Positions 1 through 8,749 of a stretch of DNA of 64,000 bases are shown piece by piece. A program made the translations under genes and the position numbers. This stretch comes from Solirubrobacter sp963798325 (GTDB taxonomy: Bacteria > Actinomycetota > Thermoleophilia > Solirubrobacterales > Solirubrobacteraceae). Each line of letters begins with the position of its first letter. Positions within the stretch are counted from its first letter, which is position 1. Below the pieces are notes generated by a model, which saw nothing but the letters and a program-made list of their open reading frames with translations, did not search any database and was not told the DNA's origin. The DNA is taken from the NCBI GenBank assembly GCA_963798325.1, contig CAWCSS010000009.1, positions 248,001 through 312,000 of the forward strand, written 5' to 3'.

Positions 1-1
1 G

Positions 2-737
2 TACAACTTCTCGCTCGAGGACGCCCCGAAGCACCTGATCTACTTCACCGACTTCGTGCCGCGGCTGCGGGCGACGCTCGACGGCGAGACGCTGCTGGAC
101 ACGGTGCGCGCGAAGCTGCTCTACGAGACCGGGATCGGCCCGGTGGCGTACATCCCGCTGGAGGACTTCGACCAGGCGCGGATGGAGCGCACCGAGCACT
201 CCACGCACTGCCCGTTCAAGGGCGACGCGTCCTACTGGAGCGTCGGCGAGCACGAGAACGTCGTCTGGGCCTACGAGCAGCCGCTGGAGGCCGCGCCGTT
301 CCTGACCGGCTACGCCGCGGTCTACTTCAACCGGATGGACGGCTGGCTGGTCGAGGACGAGCCGGTCTTCTCCGCCCTGCGCGACCCGTTCCATCGCGTC
401 GACGTCGTGCAGAGCTCGCGCTCGCGTGACGGTGTCCGCGGACGGCGAGGTCATCGCGCGGTCCGACGCGCCGCTGCTGCTGTTCGAGACGGGCCTGCCG
501 GCGCGGCCCTATCTCCCGCGCGACGGGCTGCCGCTGACGCGCTCGGAGAAGGAGCCGACCACGTGCCCGTACAAGGGCACGGCCACCTACTGGTCGCTGC
601 CGGGGGTCGAGAACGCGGCCTGGAGCTACGAGCAGCCGCTCCCCGAGGCGGAGGGGATCGCCGGCCTGGTGGCCTTCGACCCCTCGCTGGTGAACGTCGA
701 GATCAGTGCTGGGTCAGGGCTGCCGGAACGTCGCTGA
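2..737 (+). CDS. DUF427 tandem-domain protein, 5' partial, frameshifted
   Basis: The gene enters from outside the window. Two DUF427 (nucleotidyltransferase-like fold, function unassigned) domains are visible in tandem. The first carries CPFKGDASYWSV (about 208-245) and WAYEQPLEA; the second carries CPYKGTATYWSL (about 562-600) and WSYEQPLPEA, so they are internal duplicates. The reading frame changes near 420-428, between the two domains, which I read as a one-base error or a genuine break. The stop at 735-737 lies 35 bases inside the convergent STAS gene. No substrate or reaction can be inferred from the sequence; DUF427 proteins in actinobacteria usually have this two-domain form. Confidence 0.8.
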
Positions 738-1047
738 CCATCTCGAACGCCTCGTCGACCGCGGACAGCGCGAACAGGCGCTGGACCGCGGCCGGCCCGC
801 GGACGAGCAGCAGCCGGTGACCGGACCGGCGGGCGCGGCGGCGCGCCGCGAGCAGCCGCGCCAGGCCGCAGGAATCGAGGAAGGAGAGCTCTCTCAGGTC
901 GAGGACAACGGTGCTGGGGCGGGCCTCCTCCACGCGGCGAAGCTCCTCGTCGAACGTGTACGCGTGGGCGAGATCCAGCTCGCCTCTCAACGCGATCCGC
1001 ACTGCACCGGCGTCCAGCTCCTCGATCATGAGGCCGAAGCCCTGCAT
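703..1047 (-). CDS. STAS-domain anti-sigma factor antagonist-like protein
   Basis: About 114 residues forming a single STAS domain, the fold of SpoIIAA/RsbV anti-anti-sigma factors. The segment LRGELDLAHA and the strand-loop DLRELSFLDSCGLARLL (residues about 50-66) are diagnostic; the Ser in LDSCGL occupies the position phosphorylated by the partner anti-sigma kinase in this family. The start at 1047 is chosen because GGAGAGGGG lies just upstream; an upstream in-frame ATG at 1143 would add 32 low-quality residues. No anti-sigma kinase or sigma gene is adjacent, so the partner is unknown. A general-stress or sporulation-type regulatory switch is the likely role. Confidence 0.85.
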   Translation of the reverse strand: MQGFGLMIEELDAGAVRIALRGELDLAHAYTFDEELRRVEEARPSTVVLDLRELSFLDSCGLARLLAARRRARRSGHRLLLVRGPAAVQRLFALSAVDEAFEMVSDVPAALTQH

Positions 1048-1135
1048 CGCTGCCCCTCTCCGTGAGGTTGTCTGCTTTTTGACAATGCCCCCATGAAGCG
1101 GTTTTGAATCGCCTCGTGTGTACGGTTCAGCCGCG

Positions 1136-1543
1136 ATGTCCAAGCGCTATGTCCACACCTGCGTCCGGGTGCTCGATCCGGACAAGTCGGTCGCGTTCTA
1201 CGAGGCACTCGGCTACGAGCGCCGCGGCAAGCTCCAGTTCGAGACCGCCTACAACATCTACATGGGCCTGCCGGGCGACGGCGACACGCTCGAGCTCACG
1301 GTCAACATCGGCCGCGAGGAGCCGTACGACCTCGGCGACGGCTACAACCACATCGCCCTCACGGTCGACGACCTCGACGCGCTGCTGGCCTAGCTGGCCA
1401 AGATCGGGGTCGAGCCGGAGAAGCCGCCCTTCGCGCCGGGCGGGCGCCCCGAGGTCGGCCGGATCTGCTTCGTCGCCGACCCCGACGGCTACCGCATCGA
1501 GCTGATCGACGGCGGCGAGTTCAAGACCCCCCAGGACGCCTGA
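1136..1543 (+). pseudogene. VOC/glyoxalase I-like protein interrupted by in-frame TAG
   Basis: The translation from ATG 1136 begins MSKRYVHTCVRVLDPDKS and follows the lactoylglutathione lyase (glyoxalase I) pattern: metal ligands are expected at His (YVHT), Glu (TLELTVN), His (YNHIAL) and Glu (YRIELID). A TAG at 1391-1393 stops the frame after residue 85, yet the same frame continues with LAKIGVEPEKPPFAPGG and YRIELIDGGEFKTPQDA to TGA 1541-1543. The truncated product would lack the fourth metal ligand. Full length (135 codons) is normal for the family. It is either a nonsense mutation or a base-call error. It would detoxify methylglyoxal-type hemithioacetals if intact. Confidence 0.8.
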
Positions 1544-1788
1544 CGTACACGCTGCTCGGACCCGACGGCCCGTACGAGTCCGATCAGCCGGGCCTGCTCG
1601 GCGGCCACTCGCGCCAGCGCGTCTACGGCCGCCTCGACTGCCCGGTGGCGCTGTCGCTGATCCGGCGCGGAAAGAACAAGCCCGAGTACCGCGTGTTCTT
1701 CGCTTCGGAGTCGGTGGCGGTCGCGACGGGGTACCGCCCGTGTGGGGCGTGCATGCGCGCGGAGTACGCGGAGTGGAAATCTCGTTGA
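1543..1788 (+). CDS. Ada-type zinc-binding domain protein (small)
   Basis: About 80 residues: YTLLGPDGPYESDQPGLLGG, then YGRLDCPVAL and a terminal GYRPCGACMRAEYAEWKSR. This is the four-cysteine Ada_Zn_binding-like fold (here three Cys visible: LDCP, RPCGAC) that occurs as a stand-alone small protein in many bacteria. It starts where the glyoxalase stops, suggesting translational coupling. The start is unclear: the codon at the expected place is ACG (1543-1545) preceded by CTG, and no ATG/GTG lies in frame before the conserved region, so a base error or a non-standard start is possible. Role in DNA alkylation response is suggested only by the domain name. Confidence 0.65.
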   Translation, partial: TYTLLGPDGPYESDQPGLLGGHSRQRVYGRLDCPVALSLIRRGKNKPEYRVFFASESVAVATGYRPCGACMRAEYAEWKSR

Positions 1789-1797
1789 CCGCGAACG

Positions 1798-1872
1798 GAG
1801 CGAGTCGCTGCGCTCCGGGACGGCCGCCCGCGTTACGTTTCCGTCCCGGAGGGACGGTTTCGTCACTCGCTC
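1798..1872. repeat. Nested inverted repeats, intergenic
   Basis: Inner arms TCCGGGACGG (1814-1823) and CCGTCCCGGA (1841-1850) are perfect complements around a 17-base loop. Outer arms GAGCGAGT (1798-1805) and ACTCGCTC (1865-1872) are also complementary. It sits between the Ada-like gene and the GH3 gene, both on the plus strand. It could terminate the upstream transcript or be a REP-like palindromic element; there is no T tract. Confidence 0.6.
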
Positions 1873-1926
1873 GCGGCGCGGGTGGCGCGTTGCCGCTCGG
1901 CCGGCGGGCGAGCTAACCTCATCGCC

Positions 1927-3064
1927 GTGCCGTCCGCGACCGTAGTCCGCCGCCGCCGTGCGGCGGTCCTCGCCGTCGCGGCCGCGTCGCTGACCCTCGG
2001 CGTGTCGATCGGGGCCGGGCACGAGGACCCCGTCGCGCTCGTCAGCCCCGCGCCGCGGACGACGGCGCACGAGGAGGCGACCGCCGCGCCGACGCCGACC
2101 CCGCCGCCGCCCACGAAGCTCCCGCTGAAGGAGCAGGTCGGCAAGCTCGTCGTGCTGCGCTTCAACGGCACGACCGTCCCCACCTACGTCAAGGACGTCC
2201 TTCGCAAGGGCTGGGCCGCCGGGCGTGATCCTGTTCAAGGACAACATCACCGACCCCGCCCAGCTCAAGACGATGACCGCGGAGCTGCGCAAGGCGTCGC
2301 CGAAGGTCGTGCCGATCATCTGCACCGACCAGGAGGGCGGCGTGATCCGCAACCTCGCCTGGGCGCCGCCGGCCAACGCGCAGGCCAACCAGGTCCCCGG
2401 CCGCGACGCCGAGCAGGCGGCGGACGCGCTCAGAGCCTCGGGCCTGAACGTCAGCCTCGGCCCGGTGGCCGACGTCCCGTCCGTGGACGGCGCCGCCATG
2501 GGCACGCGCGCGTTCAGCCGCGACGCGACCACCGCCGCCGCCAGGACCAAGGCCGCGGTCAAGGGCTGGATGGCCGGCAGGGTCGCGCCCACCGCGAAGC
2601 ACTTCCCCGGGCTCGGGGGTACGACCGTGAACACCGACCGCGGCTCGACGAGCATCCCCAACGCGCCCACTTCGAGCGACCTTCTGCCGTTCAAGGCGGC
2701 GATCGAGGCGAAGGTCCCGCTCATCATGAGCTCACACGCGCGCTACCCACGTCTCGACGGCCAACGGATCGCGAGCCAGTCGCACGCGATCCTCACCACG
2801 CTCCTGCGCGAGCAGCTGCACTACTCGGGCGTCGTGATCACGGACAGCATCGAGGCCGCCGCAGCCCGCGCGACCGGCTCCACGGAGCAGATCGCGGTCC
2901 GTTCGATCACCGCCGGCAACGACATCGTTCTCACCACCGGGCAGGGATCGTGGATCCGGTCCTACCGAGCGCTGCTCAAGCAAGCCAGAGCGTCGAAGAG
3001 CTTCCGGGCGCGGGTCGAGGCTTCGGCGGCGCGCGTCCTGGCCCTCCAGCGATCGCTTTCCTAG
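1927..3064 (+). CDS. Glycoside hydrolase family 3 (NagZ-like), exported, one frameshift
   Basis: GTG 1927 opens a signal peptide (Arg-rich start then AAVLAVAAASLTLGVSIGAG), followed by a Pro/Thr linker (APTPTPPPP) and a GH3 N-terminal barrel. Family landmarks are CTDQEGGVIRN, the KHFPGLGGT motif (usual form KHFPGHG, which carries the active-site region of NagZ-type enzymes) and VVITDSIEA, whose Asp is the expected nucleophile. The frame shifts near 2217-2225 (GWAAG then VILFKDN), a likely one-base error. It resembles beta-N-acetylhexosaminidases that trim peptidoglycan-derived sugars. The TMD-like leader predicts an extracytoplasmic location. The stop is TAG 3062-3064. Confidence 0.85.
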
Positions 3065-3125
3065 GACATTTGTCCGTCTCCTAAGAGGCGGCTAAACAAG
3101 GACCTTCAGTCCAAATTGCGCGGCG

Positions 3126-3131
3126 TATTAT
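3126..3131 (+). promoter_or_regulatory. Possible -10 box (TATTAT), leaderless start
   Basis: TATTAT lies eight bases before the ATG at 3139 in an AT-richer stretch, so transcription could begin at or next to the start codon, a leaderless arrangement common in actinobacteria. The -35 region is not clear. Confidence 0.35.
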
Positions 3132-3138
3132 CGGGGCC

Positions 3139-5511
3139 ATGAGGGAAGAGCCACCGCGCCTGCAGGGGCGCGTCAATGATCAAGCGATCTCACTCGCGCG
3201 TGAGTGGCGAGTGCTGGGCCGAGTGGCAACGGCGGTCGCCTTGCTCACGTCGCCGGCGCTCTTCGCTCTGCTGTACGGCACCTACGACTGGGCGCTGCCG
3301 TGGGCGCTGCTGGGCACGTTCGCCGGGGTGATCATCTTCCGCGGCGGCGTCGACGTCGTCGCGCACAAGTTCATCCCGTCGCCCGCGCTCTACGGCGCGG
3401 AGAACGAGCTCAAGCAGCAGGACGTCACGTCCCGGCGCCGGCTCTGGTACTGGCGCCACAAGTTCAAGGTCTGCTTCTGGCTCGGCCTGATCCTGGTGCT
3501 CGTCGGCGGGATCGTCTCGCTCACGGCCGACAAGTCGCTCATCGACGCGTCGGCGGACATCATCACCCAGGCGCCGGGCGGCGTGATGACCGCGATCCAG
3601 CTCAGCGGCACGCTGATCATCTTCATGCTGTTCAACTTCCTGATCCTGTTCGGCCCGCTCGCGGCCATGGGGATCATGCAGATCAAGGCCTACGAGCCCG
3701 GCGACGCGGACTGGGGCGTCAAGCTCGACGACGTCCGCGGCCAGGCGGAGGCCAAGCTCGAGATCACCCGCGTCGTCTCGCTCTGGCAGTCCGGCGAGGA
3801 GTTCGAGAAGGCGGGCGGCAAGCGCGAGCGCGGCGTGCTCTTCCTCGGCTCGCCCGGCACCGGCAAGACGATGCTCTCCAAGGCCATCGCCACGTCCTTC
3901 AACTGCCCGTTCGTGACCATCCCGGGCTCGGGCTTCGCCCAGACCTTCATGGGCATGGACGCCGTGATCGTGCGCTTCCTGGCCCGCAAGGCCAAGAAGA
4001 TGGCCAACAAGTGGGGCGGCCAGTGCATCGTCTTCATCGACGAGATCGACGCCGTCGGCATGCGCCGCGCGTCGCTCGGCTCGGGCTTCATGCCGCTGGA
4101 GACGGGCTCGATCCACGACACGCACTTCTATCGGCCGTGACGGCGCGCTGACCACCAACGGCGACCTCGTGCTCGAGACCGCCGCGTGGCGCGAGAAGGT
4201 GTTCGCGATGCGCGAAGAGCCGCGCAAGCCCGGTCTATCCCGCGATCGTGACCAAGACCGCCGGCGGCGATCCGCAACATCATGATGCCCGGCATGATGG
4301 GCCAGGGCGGCGGGCTCGCGCTCAACCAGCTGCTCGTCGTGATGGACGGCATCGACGATCCGCCGCTGATGAAGCGGGTCACGACCCGCCGCTTCAACAC
4401 CTTCCTGGACGCGCTCTACATCGTGCCGCCGAAGATCGGCAAGTTCAAGCTGCGCCTCAAGCCGCCCAAGCCGCGCAAGGAGGAGGTGTACTTCATCGGC
4501 GCCTGCAACGTGCCGCTGGAGCACCTGGACCCGGCGCTCACCCGCCCGGGCCGGATGGGCCGCCACATCTACTTCCGCACGCCCACGTGGGAGGACCGGC
4601 GCGACATCTTCGACCTCTATCTCGGCAAGGTCGCCCACGACGAGGACCTGGACACCGAGCGCGCCCGCGACGAGCTCGCCCGGATCACGAACGGCTACTC
4701 GCCGGCGATGATCGACCAGGCATGCTCGCTGGCGCTGACCTACGCGCACTCCGACGGCCGCATGTTCTTCAACCGCAAGGACCTGGTGGAGGCGATGACG
4801 ACCGTCGAGTCCGGCGTCGCCATCGGCCAGCCCTACCCGAAGCACGAGGAGCGGGCGACCGCGATCCACGAGGCCGGCCACGCCGTCTGCGGCCACGTCT
4901 ACATGGACAACCGCGTGTCCACGCGCCTGTCGATCCGCAAGCGCGGCTCCTCCGGCGGCCACCACCAGGCGATGGAGGTCGAGGACCGCTTCGGCCACTG
5001 GCGCTCCGAGCAGGTCGGCGACCTCATCTGGGGGCTCGGCGCGATGGCCGCCGAGCACAACTTCTACGGCCAGACGACGACCGGCGTCGGCGGCGACATC
5101 GGCATGGTCACCTGCGCGCGGCGCAGATGGTCGGGCGCCACGCGATGGGCCCCGCGCCGATCGATCTCTCCGACCGGATCGCCGACAAGACCGAGCGCGA
5201 AGAGGCCGAGAAGAAGGTCATGGAGCGTTTCGAGACAGCTCGGAACGCAGCTCATGCACCGCTCGGACCTGGACATCGAGGCGACCAAGGACGGCGGCAA
5301 GCGCAAGCTGATCGCCGCGCTGCTCGGGCAGGCCTTCGTCGTCGCGTGGTGCACGATCCGCGTCAACAAGGACAGCACCGACTACATCGCCAACCGACTG
5401 ATCGCCGCCGGGGAGCTCTACGGCGACGAGGTCACCGACCTGCTCGACGAGTGCCGTCTCGTCAAGCCCGAGATCGACGTTCTGGATGAGTCCTCATGGC
5501 CCGTGATCTGA
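3139..5511 (+). CDS. FtsH-like membrane AAA+ protease (AAA + M41), multiple frameshifts
   Basis: The N-terminus has about four membrane segments (around residues 30-70 and 110-180). The AAA module follows with Walker A FLGSPGTGKTMLSKA (near residue 237), Walker B CIVFIDEIDAVG and a second-region-of-homology stretch DPALTRPGRMGRHIYF containing the arginine finger. The C-terminal part has the zinc-protease signature AIHEAGHAVCGH and, later, GVGGDIGMVT, which matches the region of the third (Asp) zinc ligand of FtsH. It is therefore an ATP-driven membrane protease, divergent from housekeeping FtsH. Frame changes occur near 4130, 4232, 4272, 5115 and 5235, with the last pair compensating. It overlaps the next gene by 16 bases, suggesting a shared complex. 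Confidence 0.85.
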
Positions 5512-6410
5512 TCCCCCCGAGCTCCCCCGCGGGGCGCCCGCCGGCGGATGGCACGCCGAACCTGATCGAGCTGCCGCCGGAGCCCGCGCGCTCCGGCTCA
5601 CAGCCGGCGCAGCACGCGGACCTCGGTCCGTCCGCGTTCCGCAACCGCTTCGGGTTCCTGATGGGCGCGCTGGCGGGCGTGATGGTCGCCGCCGTGCTCG
5701 TGGTCATCGCCGTGATCGCCTGGGGCGGCAAGGACAGCGCCGCCGGCGAGGGCCTGGCCACGAACTGGTCGCGCTGGCAGCCCGCGGACGTGACGCTCAC
5801 CGACGGCGCGCAGCAGATCGCCGACCACGTTGGCCACGAGTACAAGCACGCCAACGGGCAGCAGCTGACCAAGGTCACCGGCGGGCCGCTCGGCATCGGC
5901 GTCTCGCTGCGCTCGTCCTCCGGCGAGATCAAGAGCTACCCCGGCGAGAACGGCGTGCTCTACCAGCTCAACGGGCTCGGCGCCAACGGCTCGATCAAGG
6001 GCGGCACGCCCTCCACGCAGCGGCTGCAGCTCGTCCGCCGCGAGGCGCTCGAGCTGGCGCTGTACACGTTCCGCTACCTCCCGGACGCGGACATGGTCGT
6101 GACCCTGCTGCCGCCGCCCCCGCCCAAGGCGGGCACGGAAGCGGCCTCACCGGTGTCGGGCCTGCTGGCCACGTCGTCGGCCGACCCGAAGGAGCTCACC
6201 GCGATCTTCTACCGGCCGGGCGATCTCAAGCAGCGCCTGCAGATCCCGCTCGGCGCGACGCTCACCGCGGTGGCGCCCGCCCCGGAGAAGATGGGCGGCT
6301 CGGAGGGTCAGACGGTGGACTCGCTGACGCTCCCGAACCTGTTCAACTGGTCGCTCCCGGCCTCGCAGATCGGCCAGCCGTCCCTGGTGCTGGACCGTAT
6401 CTCGGGTTGA
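5496..6410 (+). CDS. Single-pass membrane protein, partner of FtsH-like protease
   Basis: 304 residues with a Pro-rich cytoplasmic head (about 1-50), one hydrophobic segment GFLMGALAGVMVAAVLVVIA (about 53-75), and a large extracytoplasmic domain that I do not recognise. The outer part includes a Pro run in LLPPPPPKAG and ends in PSLVLDRISG. The start lies inside the preceding protease gene in another frame, so the two are almost certainly co-translated. A role as adaptor, regulator or substrate of the protease is inferred only from that overlap. The gene reads through without frameshifts, unlike its neighbour. Confidence 0.7.
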   Translation: MARDLIPPSSPAGRPPADGTPNLIELPPEPARSGSQPAQHADLGPSAFRNRFGFLMGALAGVMVAAVLVVIAVIAWGGKDSAAGEGLATNWSRWQPADVTLTDGAQQIADHVGHEYKHANGQQLTKVTGGPLGIGVSLRSSSGEIKSYPGENGVLYQLNGLGANGSIKGGTPSTQRLQLVRREALELALYTFRYLPDADMVVTLLPPPPPKAGTEAASPVSGLLATSSADPKELTAIFYRPGDLKQRLQIPLGATLTAVAPAPEKMGGSEGQTVDSLTLPNLFNWSLPASQIGQPSLVLDRISG

Positions 6411-6422
6411 TTTCGGACTGTG

Positions 6423-6454
6423 TGGTGATTGCGCGCATCAGCGCGTGATCACCA
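6423..6454. terminator. Strong hairpin after the protease operon
   Basis: A 14-base-pair stem (TGGTGATTGCGCGC with GCGCGTGATCACCA, two G-U pairs) closes on the four-base loop ATCA, 13 bases after the stop of the membrane-partner gene. No T tract follows. It could serve as terminator for both this operon and the convergent small gene. The remaining bases up to 6613 show nothing recognisable. Confidence 0.6.
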
Positions 6455-6613
6455 ACACCCGCGGGTCGGCGTTCTCGATGTGCGAGCGCGGCCTGCGGGG
6501 CGAGTCCGGCTACGCCAAGTACCCGCGCATGCCGGTGCTCGCTTGTGACGGGTTCCTCGGGGGTGCGGTGGACGCTCCGAGACGTTCTTCGCCGGCCGGG
6601 CGGGGCCCCCGCC

Positions 6614-6910
6614 CTAGATCCGGCGATGACCGAGCTTCGCCAGATCCTCGTGATGGCGGGTGACGCGCTGCTTGACGGGGTCGTCATCGGGGCGGTTGTG
6701 GACCAGGCCCCACATCGCGTCGGCGACCTGCTCGGCGCTCTCGGGCGAGGCGCGGCGGCGCATCTCGTCGACCAGGGCGAGCTCGAGGCGCTCGATCTTC
6801 TGCTCGGCCGTGCCTTCCCCCAGTGAGGGGAACGGGACACCGCGCAGGTTCTCGTCCCAGGCGCCCTTGACCATGGCGAACCGGTTGCGGAGGACGATCG
6901 GATCCGTCAT
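6614..6910 (-). CDS. Small hypothetical protein (98 aa)
   Basis: Begins MTDPIVLRNRFAMVKGAWDE and contains a helical, charged central stretch (EQKIERLELALVDEMRRRA) and a C-terminal HHEDLAKLGHRRI. I do not recognise a family. It is soluble with no signal peptide or membrane segment, and composition (acidic/basic alternation, good codon use) supports a real gene. It is divergent from the ABC exporter that starts 78 bases away, so it could be regulated from the same intergenic region. Confidence 0.55.
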   Translation of the reverse strand: MTDPIVLRNRFAMVKGAWDENLRGVPFPSLGEGTAEQKIERLELALVDEMRRRASPESAEQVADAMWGLVHNRPDDDPVKQRVTRHHEDLAKLGHRRI

Positions 6911-6988
6911 CGGTGCGCGAGTCTAACCAGGACTTAGGACCAAGAGCTGACAGGACTCGGGAAGGCCTCGCTCTAACGTAGTAGTTGC

Positions 6989-8749
6989 GTGGACATCTTT
7001 GGACGACTCCTCGGTTTTCTCCGGCCTTACAAGGCCGGTGTCATTTGGTCACTGGTGCTGGCGGCGGCGGCGATGGTCTGCACCGTCGCCATTCCGTGGC
7101 TGACGGGCCGCGCCGTCGACCAGATCTCGGCCAAGGACCGCGACGGCGTGCGCAACCTGGCGATCGCGATCGTGGTCGTCTCGCTCGCGCGACTCGGGCT
7201 GTCGGTCTTCCGGCGCCTGGTGGCGGGCAAGGTGTCGCTGGCGATCGAGTACGACCTGCGGACGCTGCTCTACGCGCACCTGCAGAAGCTCGAGCTCGGC
7301 TTCTTCGCCGGCCAGCAGACGGGGCAGCTGATGTCGCGCGCGACGGTCGACCTGTCCAGCGTGCGCTTCTTCCTCGGCTACGGGCTCGTGTTCATCCTGC
7401 AGTCCGGGCTGACGATCCTGCTCGGCGCCACCGCGATGCTCTTCCTCTCACCCTGGCTGGCGCTGCTGGCGCTGATCCCGGTGCCGTTCGTGGTCGTCGT
7501 CGCCTACCGCTACGGGCGCCGCTCGCGGCCGCTGCTGCAGGACGTGCAGCAGCGCATCGCCGAGGTCACCGCCGACGTCGAGGAGAACATCTCCGGCGTG
7601 CGCGTGGTGAAGGCGTTCGCCGCCGAGCCGCGCCAGCTGATCCGCTTCCGCGGGAGCGTTTCGCGGGTGTTCGAGAAGTCGATGGAGGCGACGCGCCAGC
7701 GCGCCTTCTACAACCCGTTCCTGGCCTTCCTGCCGAACGTCGGGCTGGCCGTCGTCCTGCTCGTCGGCGGGCGTCAGGTGATGAACGGGACGCTCACGCT
7801 CGGCGACTTCACCGCGTTCTACACGTACCTGCTGATGATGATCGGGCCGATGCGGATGCTCGGCGTCGCCCTCGGCATGGCCCAGCGCGCGACCGCTTCG
7901 GGCGCGCGGCTGTTCGAGATCCTCGACCGCGAGCCCCGGATCGTCTCGGGTGACGCGCCGGTGCCCGACGGCCGCGGCGCGGTCGAGTTCCGCGACGTGA
8001 CGTTCGCCTACGGCGACGGCGGGCCGCCCTCCCTGCGCGACGTCAACCTCAAGGTCGACGCCGGCTCGACGGTCGCGCTGGTGGGCGCGACCGGCTCGGG
8101 CAAGTCGACGCTCGTGCAGCTGCTCTCGCGCCTGTACGACCCGTCGTCCGGCGCCGTGATGATCGACGGCGCCGACGTGCGCGACGTCGATCTCGTCGCC
8201 CTGCGCCGCGAGATCGCGGTCGTCGACGACGACCCGTTCCTGTTCAGCGACACGGTCGCGGGCAACATCGCCTACGCCCGCCCGGAGGCGACCCGCGCGG
8301 AGATCGAGAGCGCCGCGATCCGCGCCCAGGCGGCCGGCTTCATCGACGATCTCCCCGACGGCTACGAGACGCGCGTGGGTGAGCGTGGCCTGACGCTGAG
8401 CGGAGGCCAGCGCCAGCGGATCGCGATCGCCCGGGCCCTGCTGGCCGACCCGCGGATCCTCGTGCTCGACGACGCCACGTCCTCCGTGGACGCGACCACC
8501 GAGCGCGAGATCAAGGCCGCGCTCAAGGAGGCCATGGAGGGCCGCACCACGTTCGTGATCGCCCACCGCCTCTCCACGATCGCCCTGGCCGACGACATCG
8601 TCGTGCTCGAGAAGGGCCAGGTCATCGCGCGCGGCTCGCACGACGAGCTGCTCACGCGGTCCGCGCTGTACGCCGAGATCGCCACCAAGGGCCTGCCGGA
8701 CCAGGTGTTCCTCAACCGCGATCCGGCCGAGAAGGTGGCGGGACTATGA
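6989..8749 (+). CDS. ABC exporter half-transporter, degenerate ATP site
   Basis: 586 residues: a six-helix exporter domain (about 1-310) and a nucleotide-binding domain with Walker A GATGSGKST (about 366), signature LSGGQRQ (about 469), and H-loop VIAHRLST. The Walker B block reads ILVLDDATSSVD, with Asp where the catalytic Glu normally is, and the Q-loop position reads VVDDDPFLFSD without the usual Gln. Such changes mark the non-hydrolysing half of heterodimeric exporters such as TM287/288, LmrCD or TAP. GTG 6989 is the start. Its stop overlaps the ATG of the second half-transporter. Substrate is unknown; drugs, lipids or peptides are all possible. Confidence 0.9.
   Translation: MDIFGRLLGFLRPYKAGVIWSLVLAAAAMVCTVAIPWLTGRAVDQISAKDRDGVRNLAIAIVVVSLARLGLSVFRRLVAGKVSLAIEYDLRTLLYAHLQKLELGFFAGQQTGQLMSRATVDLSSVRFFLGYGLVFILQSGLTILLGATAMLFLSPWLALLALIPVPFVVVVAYRYGRRSRPLLQDVQQRIAEVTADVEENISGVRVVKAFAAEPRQLIRFRGSVSRVFEKSMEATRQRAFYNPFLAFLPNVGLAVVLLVGGRQVMNGTLTLGDFTAFYTYLLMMIGPMRMLGVALGMAQRATASGARLFEILDREPRIVSGDAPVPDGRGAVEFRDVTFAYGDGGPPSLRDVNLKVDAGSTVALVGATGSGKSTLVQLLSRLYDPSSGAVMIDGADVRDVDLVALRREIAVVDDDPFLFSDTVAGNIAYARPEATRAEIESAAIRAQAAGFIDDLPDGYETRVGERGLTLSGGQRQRIAIARALLADPRILVLDDATSSVDATTEREIKAALKEAMEGRTTFVIAHRLSTIALADDIVVLEKGQVIARGSHDELLTRSALYAEIATKGLPDQVFLNRDPAEKVAGL

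Noticed and set aside
1391..1393. TAG recoding (pyrrolysine or suppressor tRNA)
   Set aside because: Only two cases, in a window full of base errors, and other genes here end normally at TAG.
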